From Reticulascus tulasneorum (lineage: Eukaryota; Ascomycota; Sordariomycetes; Glomerellales; Reticulascaceae): DNA of 64,000 nt. The notes beneath the pieces were generated by a model. It was not told the origin of the DNA. It saw only the letters and a list, made by a program, of their open reading frames with translations, and did no database searches. Location of the stretch: NCBI GenBank assembly GCA_001557505.1, contig LSAX01000007.1, positions 1,426,001 through 1,490,000 of the forward strand. Direction: 5' to 3'. The position numbers and the translations under genes were made by a program. Of this stretch, positions 11,313 to 21,691 are shown piece after piece; position 1 is the first letter of the stretch, and each line of letters begins with the position of its first letter.

Positions 11313-13101
11313 GGTTCGGGTTCGGTTATGACCTGTGGGAGTATCATGACGACCGGTTAGCCACAGTCCAGCTACAGTAATCTTTCCGAAGAGTATCTGC
11401 TTCGGAATTCAGACGAGAAATTCAAGCCACGGTGCCAACATGTCGAGAATTCTCATATTTGAGCTGCTTTCGTCCTGTGTACCAGTAATTGGTGTATAGG
11501 AAAGCAACGTCTGCAGCCAGATACCGTGTATTCTGAGCGTGTCTTGGAGCTTGACACAGGAGGAAGAAAGAGACGCATACCCATTATGCATGTTAATCCG
11601 GAAGCCCAGAGAAAGCCACTTGCTAACAAATTCGAAATAGAACAGTCCGGAACCCGTTGACCAGAGGCCTTGCTTGTCAGCCTTTGGGCAGATTCGCAGA
11701 TGCGTGCTTAAACGCTCTGAAAGTCACCAAAAACCCTGTCAGAGGTTGATGAGACCGAGTTTCGCAGGCGTTTCCTAGCTATCGAAGTCATTAGAACCCG
11801 GTTCCCAACAAGATCTCTAGTTTTCTCTGCTCTTCACAAAGATTTCTTCCAAGAACCCCTGCACACCTATCGAGAGCTATCGGTCGAGCACCTCGACAGA
11901 GTGCTGTTCTGGTGTACCCCTACGATCGACGTTGCAGATTCATGGTCAGGCATCGGGAATACTAACTCGGGCCACGGGCCTACTATTCGATGTCTTGGGC
12001 GTAAGATGAGCTTGATTATCGGAGGATGCACCTATCCAAAAGGTTGTCTTTTGGCCAAAATGGTCTAGAAACGGAAGCAACAGCAGAGCAAGGGGTCTCG
12101 TTGGAGAATTGCAGTATGGTTCAGTGTCCAAATTCCACGCTTGTGATTGCTAATGACAGCATTTGATAGTGGCTGCTGTGTGATTAGGAGGTCTACGCAA
12201 GGGCCAGCTGGAACATATTAGCTAAGCAGGCTGTGGCCACTTCCGCCGAGATGAACTCTCTTGTGGATGAACCGCCACACACTACGGACGTACAGGGTAT
12301 TACCGCAATTGGGCCCCCTTTATCCATGGTCATGCCTCCGTGTGAGCTGGCCTGCTTATGGCACCGTAACCGCGATTCCTGCGCATGTCTCCCCAGCACG
12401 AGTGGAGTTCCGCACAGTGTGCTGGACTATTCCTTAACAAGCCAATTATGCATTCTCAAGCGTCGGAACGAGTCCCCATCGGAGTGGTAGTCGGGACCGC
12501 TGCTTCAACCAAGCATCATACTGAAACGAAGTCTTCGGTACTCGAGAACGACCCCCGAGGTTTTCCCCGTTCCAGCTCCAACGCATATTTATTCATTAAA
12601 AATTATGACAGAGTTAGTCGCCAGCCCCGCAGGAGCGACGATTTCTGGTCGTCCTGAGTGCAGCTCCTGCGGTATCCAGCGGCGCACTCACTTTGTAACC
12701 CCGAAGCGTGCTCCAGTCGACTCTTCTTTCTCGAGCATTATTGCAGGTGGCCACACTCTCACACCTTTTCTCTCTCTTCCCATACCTTCCTGACATGTCT
12801 TCGAGTCTCCTGCAGTCCTCAGTCATGATAACTATTCAATCTTGTCAAGGATTGCACTGGAATTCTCAAGCTCTTTCTTCCCAATAGCTGAAGAGTCGCA
12901 CAACAATTCTTCCTGGTCGTAACGGCCACCATCTACCACCACCACCTTACTCGGCCCCCTTCCTCAATTCTTCTCACCTCGCCTCAGCTTCCATTCTTCG
13001 ACCATTGCAGCACCGATTTCTCTCACCACTAGACCTCTTTGCCGATTCGAAATTCCATTTGCAGCGGCTCGTCACCCAACGCCTTAAACCTGCTTGCCTC
13101 A
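11313..13101. other. 1.8 kb divergent promoter region
   Basis: Lies between the start of the CxxC protein (minus) and CTI6 (plus), so it should carry both promoters. About 12760-13100 is pyrimidine-rich and probably contains the CTI6 transcription start and leader. No convincing gene or RNA is visible. Confidence 0.5.
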
Positions 13102-15196
13102 ATGGCACCTCCCTCGCCTCGAAGATCCGCACGACCCCGAGGGACCAACTCCCAATCTCAACACTCATCCTCCTCCTCGAGTCTCTCCAGTCGCGCCGAA
13201 AGGAACACTAGATCGATAATCAAGAATACATCGACCAAATCGACCCCGAGCGCCTCGCTGTCGTCGGAGCCTCTCGACGATCTCGAAGACACCATTGTGT
13301 CAAGACGACGGACACGCGGACAGGAAGACGGCCGCGACAAAACAAGACTCGATATTTTTGAAATGGCTCACGGTAGCGACGAAATACACGAGGACGACGA
13401 GTCCGTCCGATGCGTCTGCGGGTTCGACGAGTACCCGGGACCGCCGCCCCTGGGAGAAGAGTCTCGACACACGAAGCCCGGACAAGAAGGCGAATTCTTC
13501 ACAAGTGTTGAGTTATCCGACGAAGTCTCTGGGCTCTTCGTGCAATGCGACATTTGCAAAGTCTGGCAACATGGGGCATGTGTGGGGATTTTCACCGAGG
13601 AAAGCTCTCCAGACGAGTACTTTTGCGAACAGTGTCGCAAAGACCTGCATAAAATACACACAGCCAGCAATGGGTATGTCGTTCTCCTGATTCTGCGAGA
13701 AAATTGGCCTGCGCCGTCCTGTGCGCTGACCCTCAGGGGCTGGCGCTGAGGGGATCGCGCGTCGTCCTTTCCTGGCTTTCTTTTAAACTCTGAGAACCTT
13801 GTTCTTCTCTCCAAATGATCTTGTAATGCTAAGAACATGCGTCGCAGACAACGATACTCCCATTACCTTCCTCTAAATCGGCTGTCTCGAACCTCGTCGC
13901 GTGCGAACTCTCTGGTCCAAGATGGAACTCGATCACCCAAAGACACAACTAAAGGTGGACGAGCCTCATCCGCCACTCAAGCCCAGAAACGGCGATCCAC
14001 AATGAACAGCCGCGATGCCGCATATGATGAGGAGGAACTCATTCGACGAGCGATTGAAGCGAGCAAGGAGGAGACAGGGCCAGAAAGCGCAGACGGCACA
14101 ACGAGGCGACCCAAACGAGGCCGTAGTGACAGCGAAGAGTGAGTTGGTAAAACCCCCTCGCGATTTCTGATAATAACTGACCCTGTATTGCAGGAACCGA
14201 CTGAGCCTCAAGAGACAGCGAACCGCCTCCTCGTCAGTCTCACCACCACCTGACAAATTCCATTCGGCAATCGAGGACGATTCCGAAGACGAGGCTGCTG
14301 CTGCTGCTGCTCGAAATGGGTCCTCGAAGAAACCTCCACGCATCTCACGAAACCCGCGCGAGAAATCGGAGCGCGAGGAGAGGGACCGACAGCGCGCGGA
14401 GGCTGCCAATAAGAGGAAGGGTCGCGCAGATCGCAGGCGAGCTGAAGGTATAGTGGCTACAATTCTTGTGAAAGGGTCTGAAGCTCACGAAGAGGCAGAT
14501 TCAGATCCTTCGGAGGAAATGCCTCTGGCGGCAGCTCGGGCTGTGGTGAAGCAAAGTGCGGAACCCCAGGCATTAGTCGATCCACCCCCATCGTCTGCCC
14601 CAGTCCCAGATACGCCACCAGCAGTTCAAACGACTGTGGGAAGCTCGCATAAGAAAACTAGTCGTAACCATCAAAAGCGGGGCAAAGGACGAAACCAATA
14701 CACCAAAGATCGAGAGGACCATGAAGAGTCGCCAGCTCGGTCAGTTTCTAGGGATACCCCAAAGAATCCTGACGAGAACGGTGTCGCTAGCAGTGTGCGA
14801 CACACCGCTCCAGACCATCATCGGCAGGGGCCAAAGACCAAGTCCGGCGCGAATAGCAAGGTGTCGATGGGTGAGATGAAGCGCCGCGTTGCCGCATTTT
14901 TGGAGTTCATATCCAAAACGCAAGTTGAACTAGCAGGAGAAGCACTTCCGAGCTCCAGGAGCAGCACGAACACATCACAGGAACATAGCCCGCGGGATGT
15001 TCCTGGTCTAGAGGCACCAAAAATACGGGTGAATGGCGGTACGAATCTTGAAGAAGAGAAGTCTTCCCCAATCGAACATGATGTTATTGCTGAATCCCAA
15101 GACGGCTCGAAGGACTTTAAGGAGTTGGATTGTGTTGAAATGATGGATGCCCTTACGCGAGACTTGCTCAAGTGGCAGAAATCGTACTCGACATGA
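13102..15196 (+). CDS. CTI6: Cti6-like PHD-finger protein, Rpd3L histone deacetylase subunit (621 aa)
   Basis: Three exons, 13102-13673, 13848-14138 and 14194-15196, splice in frame to 621 residues. A PHD finger spans about residues 104-178 with Cys104/106, Cys149/152, His157/Cys160 and Cys175/178; a long insert separates the first two Cys pairs, as is usual in this family. The exon 1/2 join gives HKIHTASNGQRYSHYLP, a segment typical of fungal Cti6 that confirms the splice. Long basic and acidic linkers follow, with an Ala6 run from a GCT repeat. The C-terminus FKELDCVEMMDALTRDLLKW is the other conserved family block. In yeast, Cti6 binds methylated histone H3 through the PHD finger and links the Rpd3L deacetylase complex to Cyc8-Tup1 in the nucleus; the same role is inferred here. 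It converges with MTG1. Confidence 0.92.
14294..14311 (+). repeat. (GCT)6 microsatellite inside CTI6
   Basis: Six perfect GCT units in the third exon encode six alanines in the linker after the PHD finger. Length variation here would be in frame. Confidence 0.9.
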
Positions 15197-15740
15197 AAGC
15201 ACTGAACGTCTGGTGATATTTGTGAAGGGACCCCTTTGTTTCTTTTTCTGTTTATACACCCCCAGCTGTCGGGATCAGCTTGCGTGGGCTTTCATGAAAG
15301 ATAGTTGTATGATTGGAATTTTGGCATCCTAGATGGCGACATCTGAGGCAGTTTTGCGGCAAAATTGGCGTCTGGCAGGGTTCCGCTGGATGGACTCTTA
15401 TGGTTATTTGGTATGCGGGATTGAAAAGAAACTGGAGGGCTAAAATGACTATCGAAGTTTCTCGTCTTGTTCTATACCCGTCGATGATGGATTTGTCAGT
15501 GGGAAGATTTGAAAAGGTTGCTAGATTCCAGATACCCAGACGTTTACGGAATAAGGAGGTGGAGGGATGGACGAGTACTTGTCCCTGAGCATTTGTGCCC
15601 AGGGTTGGACGTGTCTGGATTCTGTTTGGCAACTCTGTATCTAATGTACAAACCTATCCGAGCTCCTTGACAAATACACTTATGTTGTACAAGATTGGGG
15701 GTATCATGCCAGGCCTTTAGCCTCACCTTTAGCGGCGCTA
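15197..15740. other. Convergent intergenic region (544 bp)
   Basis: 3' regions of CTI6 and MTG1. No coding sequence is visible; short open frames on both strands look random. Confidence 0.6.
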
Positions 15741-16820
15741 CTAACCAGCGCTCCGCTTGTTCATAGCTGTTTCCCTTCTCGTTTCCTTCTCTCGTTTCCT
15801 CGCCTGGCTAATGCTCACTGCACCTCCATCCATCTCCGCCATCTCCCTCTTCCTAAAGGCGTCATCACTAACGTCGTCGAGCACAAATCGTCCCAACGTC
15901 CCACTTCTCCACTGCTTTACAATCCAGTCCGCAGCACTCTCCAAGCTTGCCTCTCCACCGGTCTTCAATTTGCCCGTAGTCCGCGCGACTCCCTCGAGAA
16001 ACTCGTGAACGTCGTTAGTCGGCTCCGAATACTTGGCATATAGCGCCGGGTCGCGCAGATTCATGTGAAACAGCAGGTAATCGGCGAGAATTTCCATGGG
16101 AATGCGGTCATCTTTTACGGAGCCTGCCAGCGCGAGCTTTACCATGCTCTCAGCCTCGGCAACGTATGGAATGAAGACGCCTGGTGTATCAAGAACAAAG
16201 ACACCCTCGCCAAGTCCGGTCTCGCCTGGGGTGGAGGATTCGGAGCCGAGGATGCGGACGGGCGTAGAGAGCTTGCGCGTTATGCCTGGCTGGGCACCGA
16301 CTTTGGCAACTTTTGGCTTTGTGTGCATGCCGTGGGCGCGAAGCCTATTCAGGAGCGTACTCTTTCCCACGTTGGGCATGCCAACGACCAATGCGCGTAG
16401 CCCCGTCAGGGAATCCGCCTGCGTCGCGACGTCTTTTATCTCGGCCAGCAGCCTTCTGGTGGTGCTTGGCTCATCTTTCCTCCAAAATACAACTCTGTGA
16501 CGAGAGCCTCCGCCCGCGCCTTGGCCCGAGTGAAATCTGCGGAGATTTTGTTCCACACTGTGAGGGCTATCCGTGCCCAGATCACGGTGCGTATAGACAA
16601 TTATTCTTTCCCGCCCTACAATGGCACGGTCTAGGTATGGGTTCCAGCCTGTAATGGGGACTCGGTAGTCCCGACACTCGAGTACCAGCCCAATGCTGGA
16701 GAGTCGTTTGGAAATATCTCGTAGACCAGCAGCATGATGGCCTAAATAATAGGAGCGGGGAATCGAGTTGGAAACATCGAAGTGAAGGCGGGGGACGAAG
16801 CTCCTAGCTATGCCTGTCAT
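15741..16820 (-). CDS. MTG1: Mitochondrial ribosome-associated GTPase Mtg1 (359 aa)
   Basis: Single exon from ATG at 16820. This is a circularly permuted GTPase of the YlqF/RbgA class. The order is G4 (IVYTHRDLG), then G1 (GMPNVGKSTLLN), then G3 (DTPGVF). The family-typical LVLECRDYRVP-ITGWNP stretch lies near residues 43-60. Mtg1 acts in late assembly of the large mitochondrial ribosomal subunit. The N-terminus is basic and hydroxylated (MTGIARSFVPRLHF), consistent with a mitochondrial presequence. The length is normal for the fungal family. Its 3' end faces CTI6. Confidence 0.93.
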   Translation of the reverse strand: MTGIARSFVPRLHFDVSNSIPRSYYLGHHAAGLRDISKRLSSIGLVLECRDYRVPITGWNPYLDRAIVGRERIIVYTHRDLGTDSPHSVEQNLRRFHSGQGAGGGSRHRVVFWRKDEPSTTRRLLAEIKDVATQADSLTGLRALVVGMPNVGKSTLLNRLRAHGMHTKPKVAKVGAQPGITRKLSTPVRILGSESSTPGETGLGEGVFVLDTPGVFIPYVAEAESMVKLALAGSVKDDRIPMEILADYLLFHMNLRDPALYAKYSEPTNDVHEFLEGVARTTGKLKTGGEASLESAADWIVKQWRSGTLGRFVLDDVSDDAFRKREMAEMDGGAVSISQARKREKETRRETAMNKRSAG

Positions 16821-17726
16821 GACAGCTCAGAGTCCGAGTTTATGTGTGGAAGAATGTTCGCTGAAACCTTTGAGGATTCATTGTTGTTCTTGGGAGAATT
16901 GAACAACCCAGTGGACTACTTTCATGAGCCGCAGTTTTGGTGATGATTGATGAAGGTTTGCAAATTCCTTCAGCCTGACGAGTGGCTCGCAGCCTTGTCT
17001 AGAAGCCACGTGACTGGATAAGGGGTATCTGATCCAACCAATGAGTCCCTGCGCCACCTACGTCATTCCACTATTGCTTACGATAATCGTCAAGATCCAA
17101 TGGGAGTCCTGAAATTGGGAGTGTTTAGATTTGTTTGAATGAAAGTTTGGACGTTCTTTTACGGATCCAATCGAAGTCCACGGGCCAGAAGATGAAGATG
17201 GGATGAGTCCCTCGGATCAATCTGGGCAAAAATGTGAATCTTGAGAAGAATCGACTACTTATTAGTCGTGAATCGTCATTAGGTCGAACGGTGAGCTTGC
17301 TTAAACACCCCCTCCCTGAAAGTCCCGGGCCCCCTTTTCGTCGTCCGTAACTTCTTTATGAAGAAGTGGCACGAGTCGTAAACTACACTAACCATCCGAC
17401 GCTCCATTGCTCCATCAACCCCGATCTGCAACTAAGAGAGGCTACTAATGTATTCCACACGTTTACCCCATATTGTGATGGCAGAAGCTCGTGACCTATA
17501 GCTTCGGCATATGCGGGTGACGATACCCGTCGTAAGTTTCCAGATCTAGAGTATGCTACCTGAGCAGACATTATGTTTATAGTAACTTTGTCCATCCCAA
17601 GGTTTGAGCTCTGGAGAACGTTGTGACAGGATACTACCTATTCCTCCCCTTACCCGGCCATCATATAGTCTTGATGAAATAATCTTGTGTTGAAATTTGA
17701 GGAATCTACCTCAACTTACATATACG
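16821..17726. other. Divergent promoter region (906 bp)
   Basis: Between MTG1 (minus) and the short-chain dehydrogenase (plus). No gene or repeat seen. Confidence 0.5.
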
Positions 17727-18776
17727 ATGGTTCTGTCTGTTGCTGGCAAGTATGCTATTATCACTGGAGCAGGCTCAGGTGCCCTCCCCTACCGGAGAGT
17801 CCACAGGAACCATGGCTAATTGGCAGCAAAGGAATCAATTTCGCCTTTGCCCGTCTGCTTCTTGAACGAGGTTGTTCTGTCCTGATCGGTGACCTAAGCC
17901 TGCGACCAGAAGCCGATGAGTTGCTCAAGTCATACCCTCACAAAGACGGCTCCACATCATCTAGCCCGTCCGTTCTCTTCCAGCAGACCAATGTCGCCTC
18001 CTGGCCGCAGCTAGACCGTCTTTGGAAGCGTGGTCTAACAGCTTTTCCACGAATTGATATTGTAGTGCCGGGAGCAGGTATTTTCGAACCCAATTGGAGC
18101 TCGTTTTGGCATGCTCCCAAGACAGAGAGCAATCCAGAGACCGCTTCAAGAGACATTGCGGATGCGGAGCCGGGCACTTATGCAGTCATCGACGTCAACT
18201 TGACCCATCCAATCCGGTTGAGTCAGTTGGCTGTAGGTTACTGGACGCAGCAGAAGGCGAACGGCTGTTTGGTGCATGTCAGTAGCATCGCCGGCCACGC
18301 CTCGGGCATCGGCACGCCGCTCTATTTCGCGAGCAAGCACGGCCTCCACGGCTTTGTGAGGAGTCTCGGTGGACTTAGGGATCAGCTGGGCATTCGATGC
18401 AGTGCAGTGGCTCCAGGGTCTGTGAAGGTGAGCTCTCTCTTTCTTAATATCGTCCCACCAGCTCTACGTCTACTACGATACTTATGTTTAATAGACACCA
18501 ATGTGGATGGAGGATCCAAGCAAGAAAGCTATGACCATGGGAGAAGGGAAAGATCCGTTCATCGAGCCGCAAGAGATCGCACGAGGAATGCTTGAGCTTT
18601 GCGAAAACGAGGAGTATGGCAATGGTACGATTTTGGAAGTCACAAGGGGCGCAACAAGAGTTGTGCCGCTGTACAATGCTGCACCGCCGAGTGGCGAGGG
18701 CATTCTCATGCCTGGCTTTGAAAAGGCATCGACGGAGCTATGGGAGACGTTGAAAAAGGATGGATTGAAAGTGTAA
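17727..18776 (+). CDS. Short-chain dehydrogenase/reductase (309 aa)
   Basis: Exons 17727-17778, 17832-18427 and 18495-18776 give 309 residues in frame. The first intron restores the cofactor motif TGAGSGIN (residues 13-20), which is good evidence for the join despite a weak donor (GTGCCC). Asp38 after the second strand suggests NAD rather than NADP. Catalytic residues are Ser168/169 in VHVSSIAG, Tyr182 and Lys186 (YFASK); Asn140 fits the conserved Asn. The PGSVK-TPMW segment across the second join is the usual loop after strand 6. Overall it looks most like the 15-hydroxyprostaglandin dehydrogenase-like fungal SDRs. The substrate cannot be named. A Dabb gene lies 550 bp downstream on the same strand. 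Confidence 0.9.
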
Positions 18777-19325
18777 GCATGTAAACCGAAACCGAACAGA
18801 ATCTCGTCCCCAAGTAAAAATAAATAAAAGAATCCTTGTCCATGCGACACCACTACCCTGCATTGGATAGGTGACGAATCTTTTCTTGAGTATGCTGAGT
18901 GCATAAGGTGCCCATTGCGTCCGCTGCGGAGAAGCTATTCATGCCTCGGCTTCTCCTCCTCAGTTTCAATAGTCCATGCGAGCTGTCAGGGTTCAACATT
19001 ATTCGCGATTGTCTTCGCTCTCGCATCTCTAGTTTCGACTTGTGACAGGTCTAGCGAGAATGCTGCAGCCGTTTCGTTTAGATGAGGGACTGGGTTGTTT
19101 TGTCGAGATGCCTCGGATTTGTAAAGGCCCCAGATCCTTGGGCTGTCACGATGATTACTTGGCGGTATGCGAAGTCGAGAAAGCGAGGTCCTAGACTTGT
19201 ACACATTGGTATATAAGTCCCGCCATCTTTTGGGAATTTGGGTGTTGGGCACAAATCAAAATCATCATCTACTCAGCAACTCACTGTCCAGTACTACAAA
19301 TCCTCTTACACAAAATCAACTCACC
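18777..19325. other. Intergenic region (549 bp) with the Dabb promoter
   Basis: Contains the 3' region of the SDR and the TATA element and leader of the Dabb gene; nothing else is seen. Confidence 0.5.
19210..19216 (+). promoter_or_regulatory. TATA box of the Dabb gene
   Basis: TATATAA about 110 bp upstream of the start codon, followed by an A/C-rich leader ending in CTCACC before ATG. Position and context fit a core promoter. Confidence 0.55.
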
Positions 19326-19759
19326 ATGGCCATCACCAGATTTGGAATCGTCGCCATTGCGGATGCCGCAAAGCAAGAAGCAGCAGTATCAGGCTTCAAG
19401 ACTTTTGTTTCCGAGTGCAAAAAGGCAAGCCGTGCTTCTGTATCCCGGCTTCACACGCGCTGTCAACTAATACACTGCCAATAGGATGGGAAACCATACA
19501 TTGTCGCCTCCAAGGCTGGCAAGTGCGACATCCTTGCCGACAAGCCAGGGTCTTCGGCCTGGACTGTTGTCTATGAGCTCACCTTTGCCAGCCAAGAGTA
19601 AGGATCCCAAATCATGGCTTACACTTTGCAATTACTGATGAGGTCCGGATTAGGGATATGGACTACTACCATAACGAGGACCCAGTGTATCAGCAAGTCT
19701 TGAAGCAGGCGGGAGAAGGAGGTGCTACAGCCTTCCTCGGGCTTGTTACCCAGTTTTAG
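19326..19759 (+). CDS. Dabb (stress-responsive A/B-barrel) domain protein (105 aa)
   Basis: Exons 19326-19424, 19485-19597 and 19654-19759 splice to 105 residues in frame. The C-terminal half carries the Dabb signature: a YELTFASQEDMDYYHNEDP strand-helix, then a short helix and LGLVTQF strand. Dabb proteins are small dimeric alpha/beta barrels. Some act in plants and fungi as cyclases or small-molecule handlers and others are stress-induced, so the role here is open. The first intron has a GC donor (AAG/GCAAGC) with a CTAAT-like branch site and a TAG acceptor. An in-frame GT alternative 15 nt downstream (GTATCC) would add five residues but fits the family less well. Neighbour to an SDR, which may be coincidental. 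Confidence 0.85.
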
Positions 19760-20029
19760 GTCTCTCATTTAAGTTGGGGTTTGCCGTGTCACAATTCGAA
19801 AGCCACGTTGGGATCGAAACATTGATCATGGCGCGATTCCTCTGTATTTGCAGCGGAGTCCAGATCTGTTGAAGGACCAGAGGAGCCCGAATAACATCAT
19901 ACGTCTCTTGTTACTAGGGGATTAGTTCCATTATGGAACGCAAATATACAAGCCTCTTCACCAAATTGTGAAATAGTGTCCAATGAATTGGATAAGCAGC
20001 AATCACTTGTTAGACTCATTCCGTCACCC

Positions 20030-20542
20030 TCAGAGGCTTAAACCAAGCACCCACGCTCCTGCCATCAGCCCAACCACAGACAGAAGTCCCGTATTCAAAA
20101 CCACCTGTCTTCCGCCCTTGCTCTCCCCATCATCACTCCCAGGAAAATCGGTCTCTCCATCCAGCACGGCCCAACATGTGAGCCCATTGACCTCGTACCC
20201 ATCATCATTTGTGTCGTTTTTGTCGTTCTTCGCACGTTCATCCAGACAAGTCCGGAAATCGTGATATGTCCGGTTGCTTGTATCCTTCTCCAGGCTCATG
20301 CTGCACCACGAGAAGCAGTTCTCGTAGGTTCCGTTTGTATCCTCGAAAGGAGGGTTTTCAATGGTGCTGTTTGGACAGCAGTCCCGTAGAGCGGTGGTTG
20401 CCATCGGCCAACCTTCCAAGTCACCCCATCCCGATGTCGAGCCAACTATATTTGCGGCACAAGAGAACCAGTAGATGCCGCTAGCATCGATGTTTGGGGC
20501 CGGTGGGGTATAGTTCCCTGGACAGTGTGTTATGTCTGACAT
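20030..20542 (-). CDS. Cys-rich GPI-like protein without visible signal peptide (170 aa)
   Basis: Single open frame from ATG at 20542. It has paired cysteines (DCCPNST, CFSWC), several N-glycosylation sequons (NYT, NST, NGT, NRT, NDT), an acidic Asn/Asp linker and a C-terminal hydrophobic tail (VVGLMAGAWVLGLSL) after a small-residue region. These resemble fungal Cys-rich GPI-anchored surface proteins. The N-terminus (MSDITHCPGN) is not a signal peptide. A TATA-like element lies 80 bp upstream, leaving little room for another exon. Either the annotated start is wrong, a signal exon was missed, or the gene is a truncated copy. Function unknown. Confidence 0.55.
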   Translation of the reverse strand: MSDITHCPGNYTPPAPNIDASGIYWFSCAANIVGSTSGWGDLEGWPMATTALRDCCPNSTIENPPFEDTNGTYENCFSWCSMSLEKDTSNRTYHDFRTCLDERAKNDKNDTNDDGYEVNGLTCWAVLDGETDFPGSDDGESKGGRQVVLNTGLLSVVGLMAGAWVLGLSL

Positions 20543-21691
20543 GATTGACAGTCTAAAAAGATTCCCTAGTAATGAAGAAGAGGCTTGAGGGAATCCAATA
20601 TCGTAGGGCTCATACAGTCATTTTATAAAGACATCCAGTGCCAACCTTGTTGCGTCATGTTAGCTTGGCACGCGGCAGTGCTAAGAGACGAGTGCTCCAA
20701 ATCGGATCGACATCGAATGTAGCCATTCATGCTTCCCAATAAAGTCACATAGCGCTAGCTTAGATGCTGGCACAGGGGGTGAAAACTACTGTAGGATTTC
20801 CTCTAGACGCCTTTACGCGTATTCTGTTAAAGTTATGATAAATCCTTCGTTGCACCAGTTGGCAATGTGGGGTTTGTTGCCCAATATGGATGCAAGCAAG
20901 CATATCATACCAAGACCTACAATACATACGTCATGTCAATCACACATCGACCACATCTTTCATCCTTCGCCATGTTTAACCAAACACAGTTTCGACGAAT
21001 CAATTTCGCCGTTTACTCCCTTTTGGAATATATCCCGTATCCAAAACTATATCGAGCGGTCGTTCTGGCCTGCATCGGCAAGATATACATCCCTTTAGAT
21101 GTCAAAGAAGACCTGTTGGGGCATAATGATACATGAAAAAGGAGTAACTATTGATATGTCTTAGAAAACGGCAAATGACTTACCATCACTGTTTAACTCA
21201 TATTAGGGAAGCGTCGTTAACTGCAATTCGGAAACATAGACCAGCTTGTCGAACCGCGATGAGATTGCAGTGCATTAAGTAACAGCCCTTGGGCTCATAT
21301 TGCTCAGTTCTTAAGTCTAGATAAATTAGGAGAACAAAATCTTGGGGTAATTCATTGAGATGTCAGTTGCAATATGCAAGCTCGCTACAAGGAGCATGCG
21401 GGTCAACAACGAGCAAGTGAAGTTGGGAGTCGATAGCATATGGATATGGCTTCGTTCCTCAGCCTGCCTTCTTGTTGTTCGGACTTTCCGTTCAGAGGAT
21501 TGCCAGCAGACTGACCGCACTCTACTCTCACAATCCATCACGCTAGCGTGAATGAGAACGTGCCTGACACTTAAAATATCACTTTGCTCGCAAAGCGCGC
21601 GCAAAACTTCTTTCATACTCAGATACCATCACTCAAGCAGCATCCTAACTAGACGAGAAGTGCAAAGCTTTGCCCAAAGCATCCCGAAAAG
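20543..21691. other. Divergent promoter region (1.1 kb)
   Basis: Between the Cys-rich protein (minus) and the SET protein (plus). A 90-codon open frame at 20867-21136 has no recognisable content. No repeats seen. Confidence 0.45.
20621..20630 (-). promoter_or_regulatory. TATA-like element of the Cys-rich protein gene
   Basis: CTTTATAAAA on the minus strand, about 80 bp upstream of the start at 20542. Confidence 0.45.

Noticed and set aside
20867..21136. 89-codon plus-strand frame
   Set aside because: No domain, and no promoter or splice evidence; likely chance.
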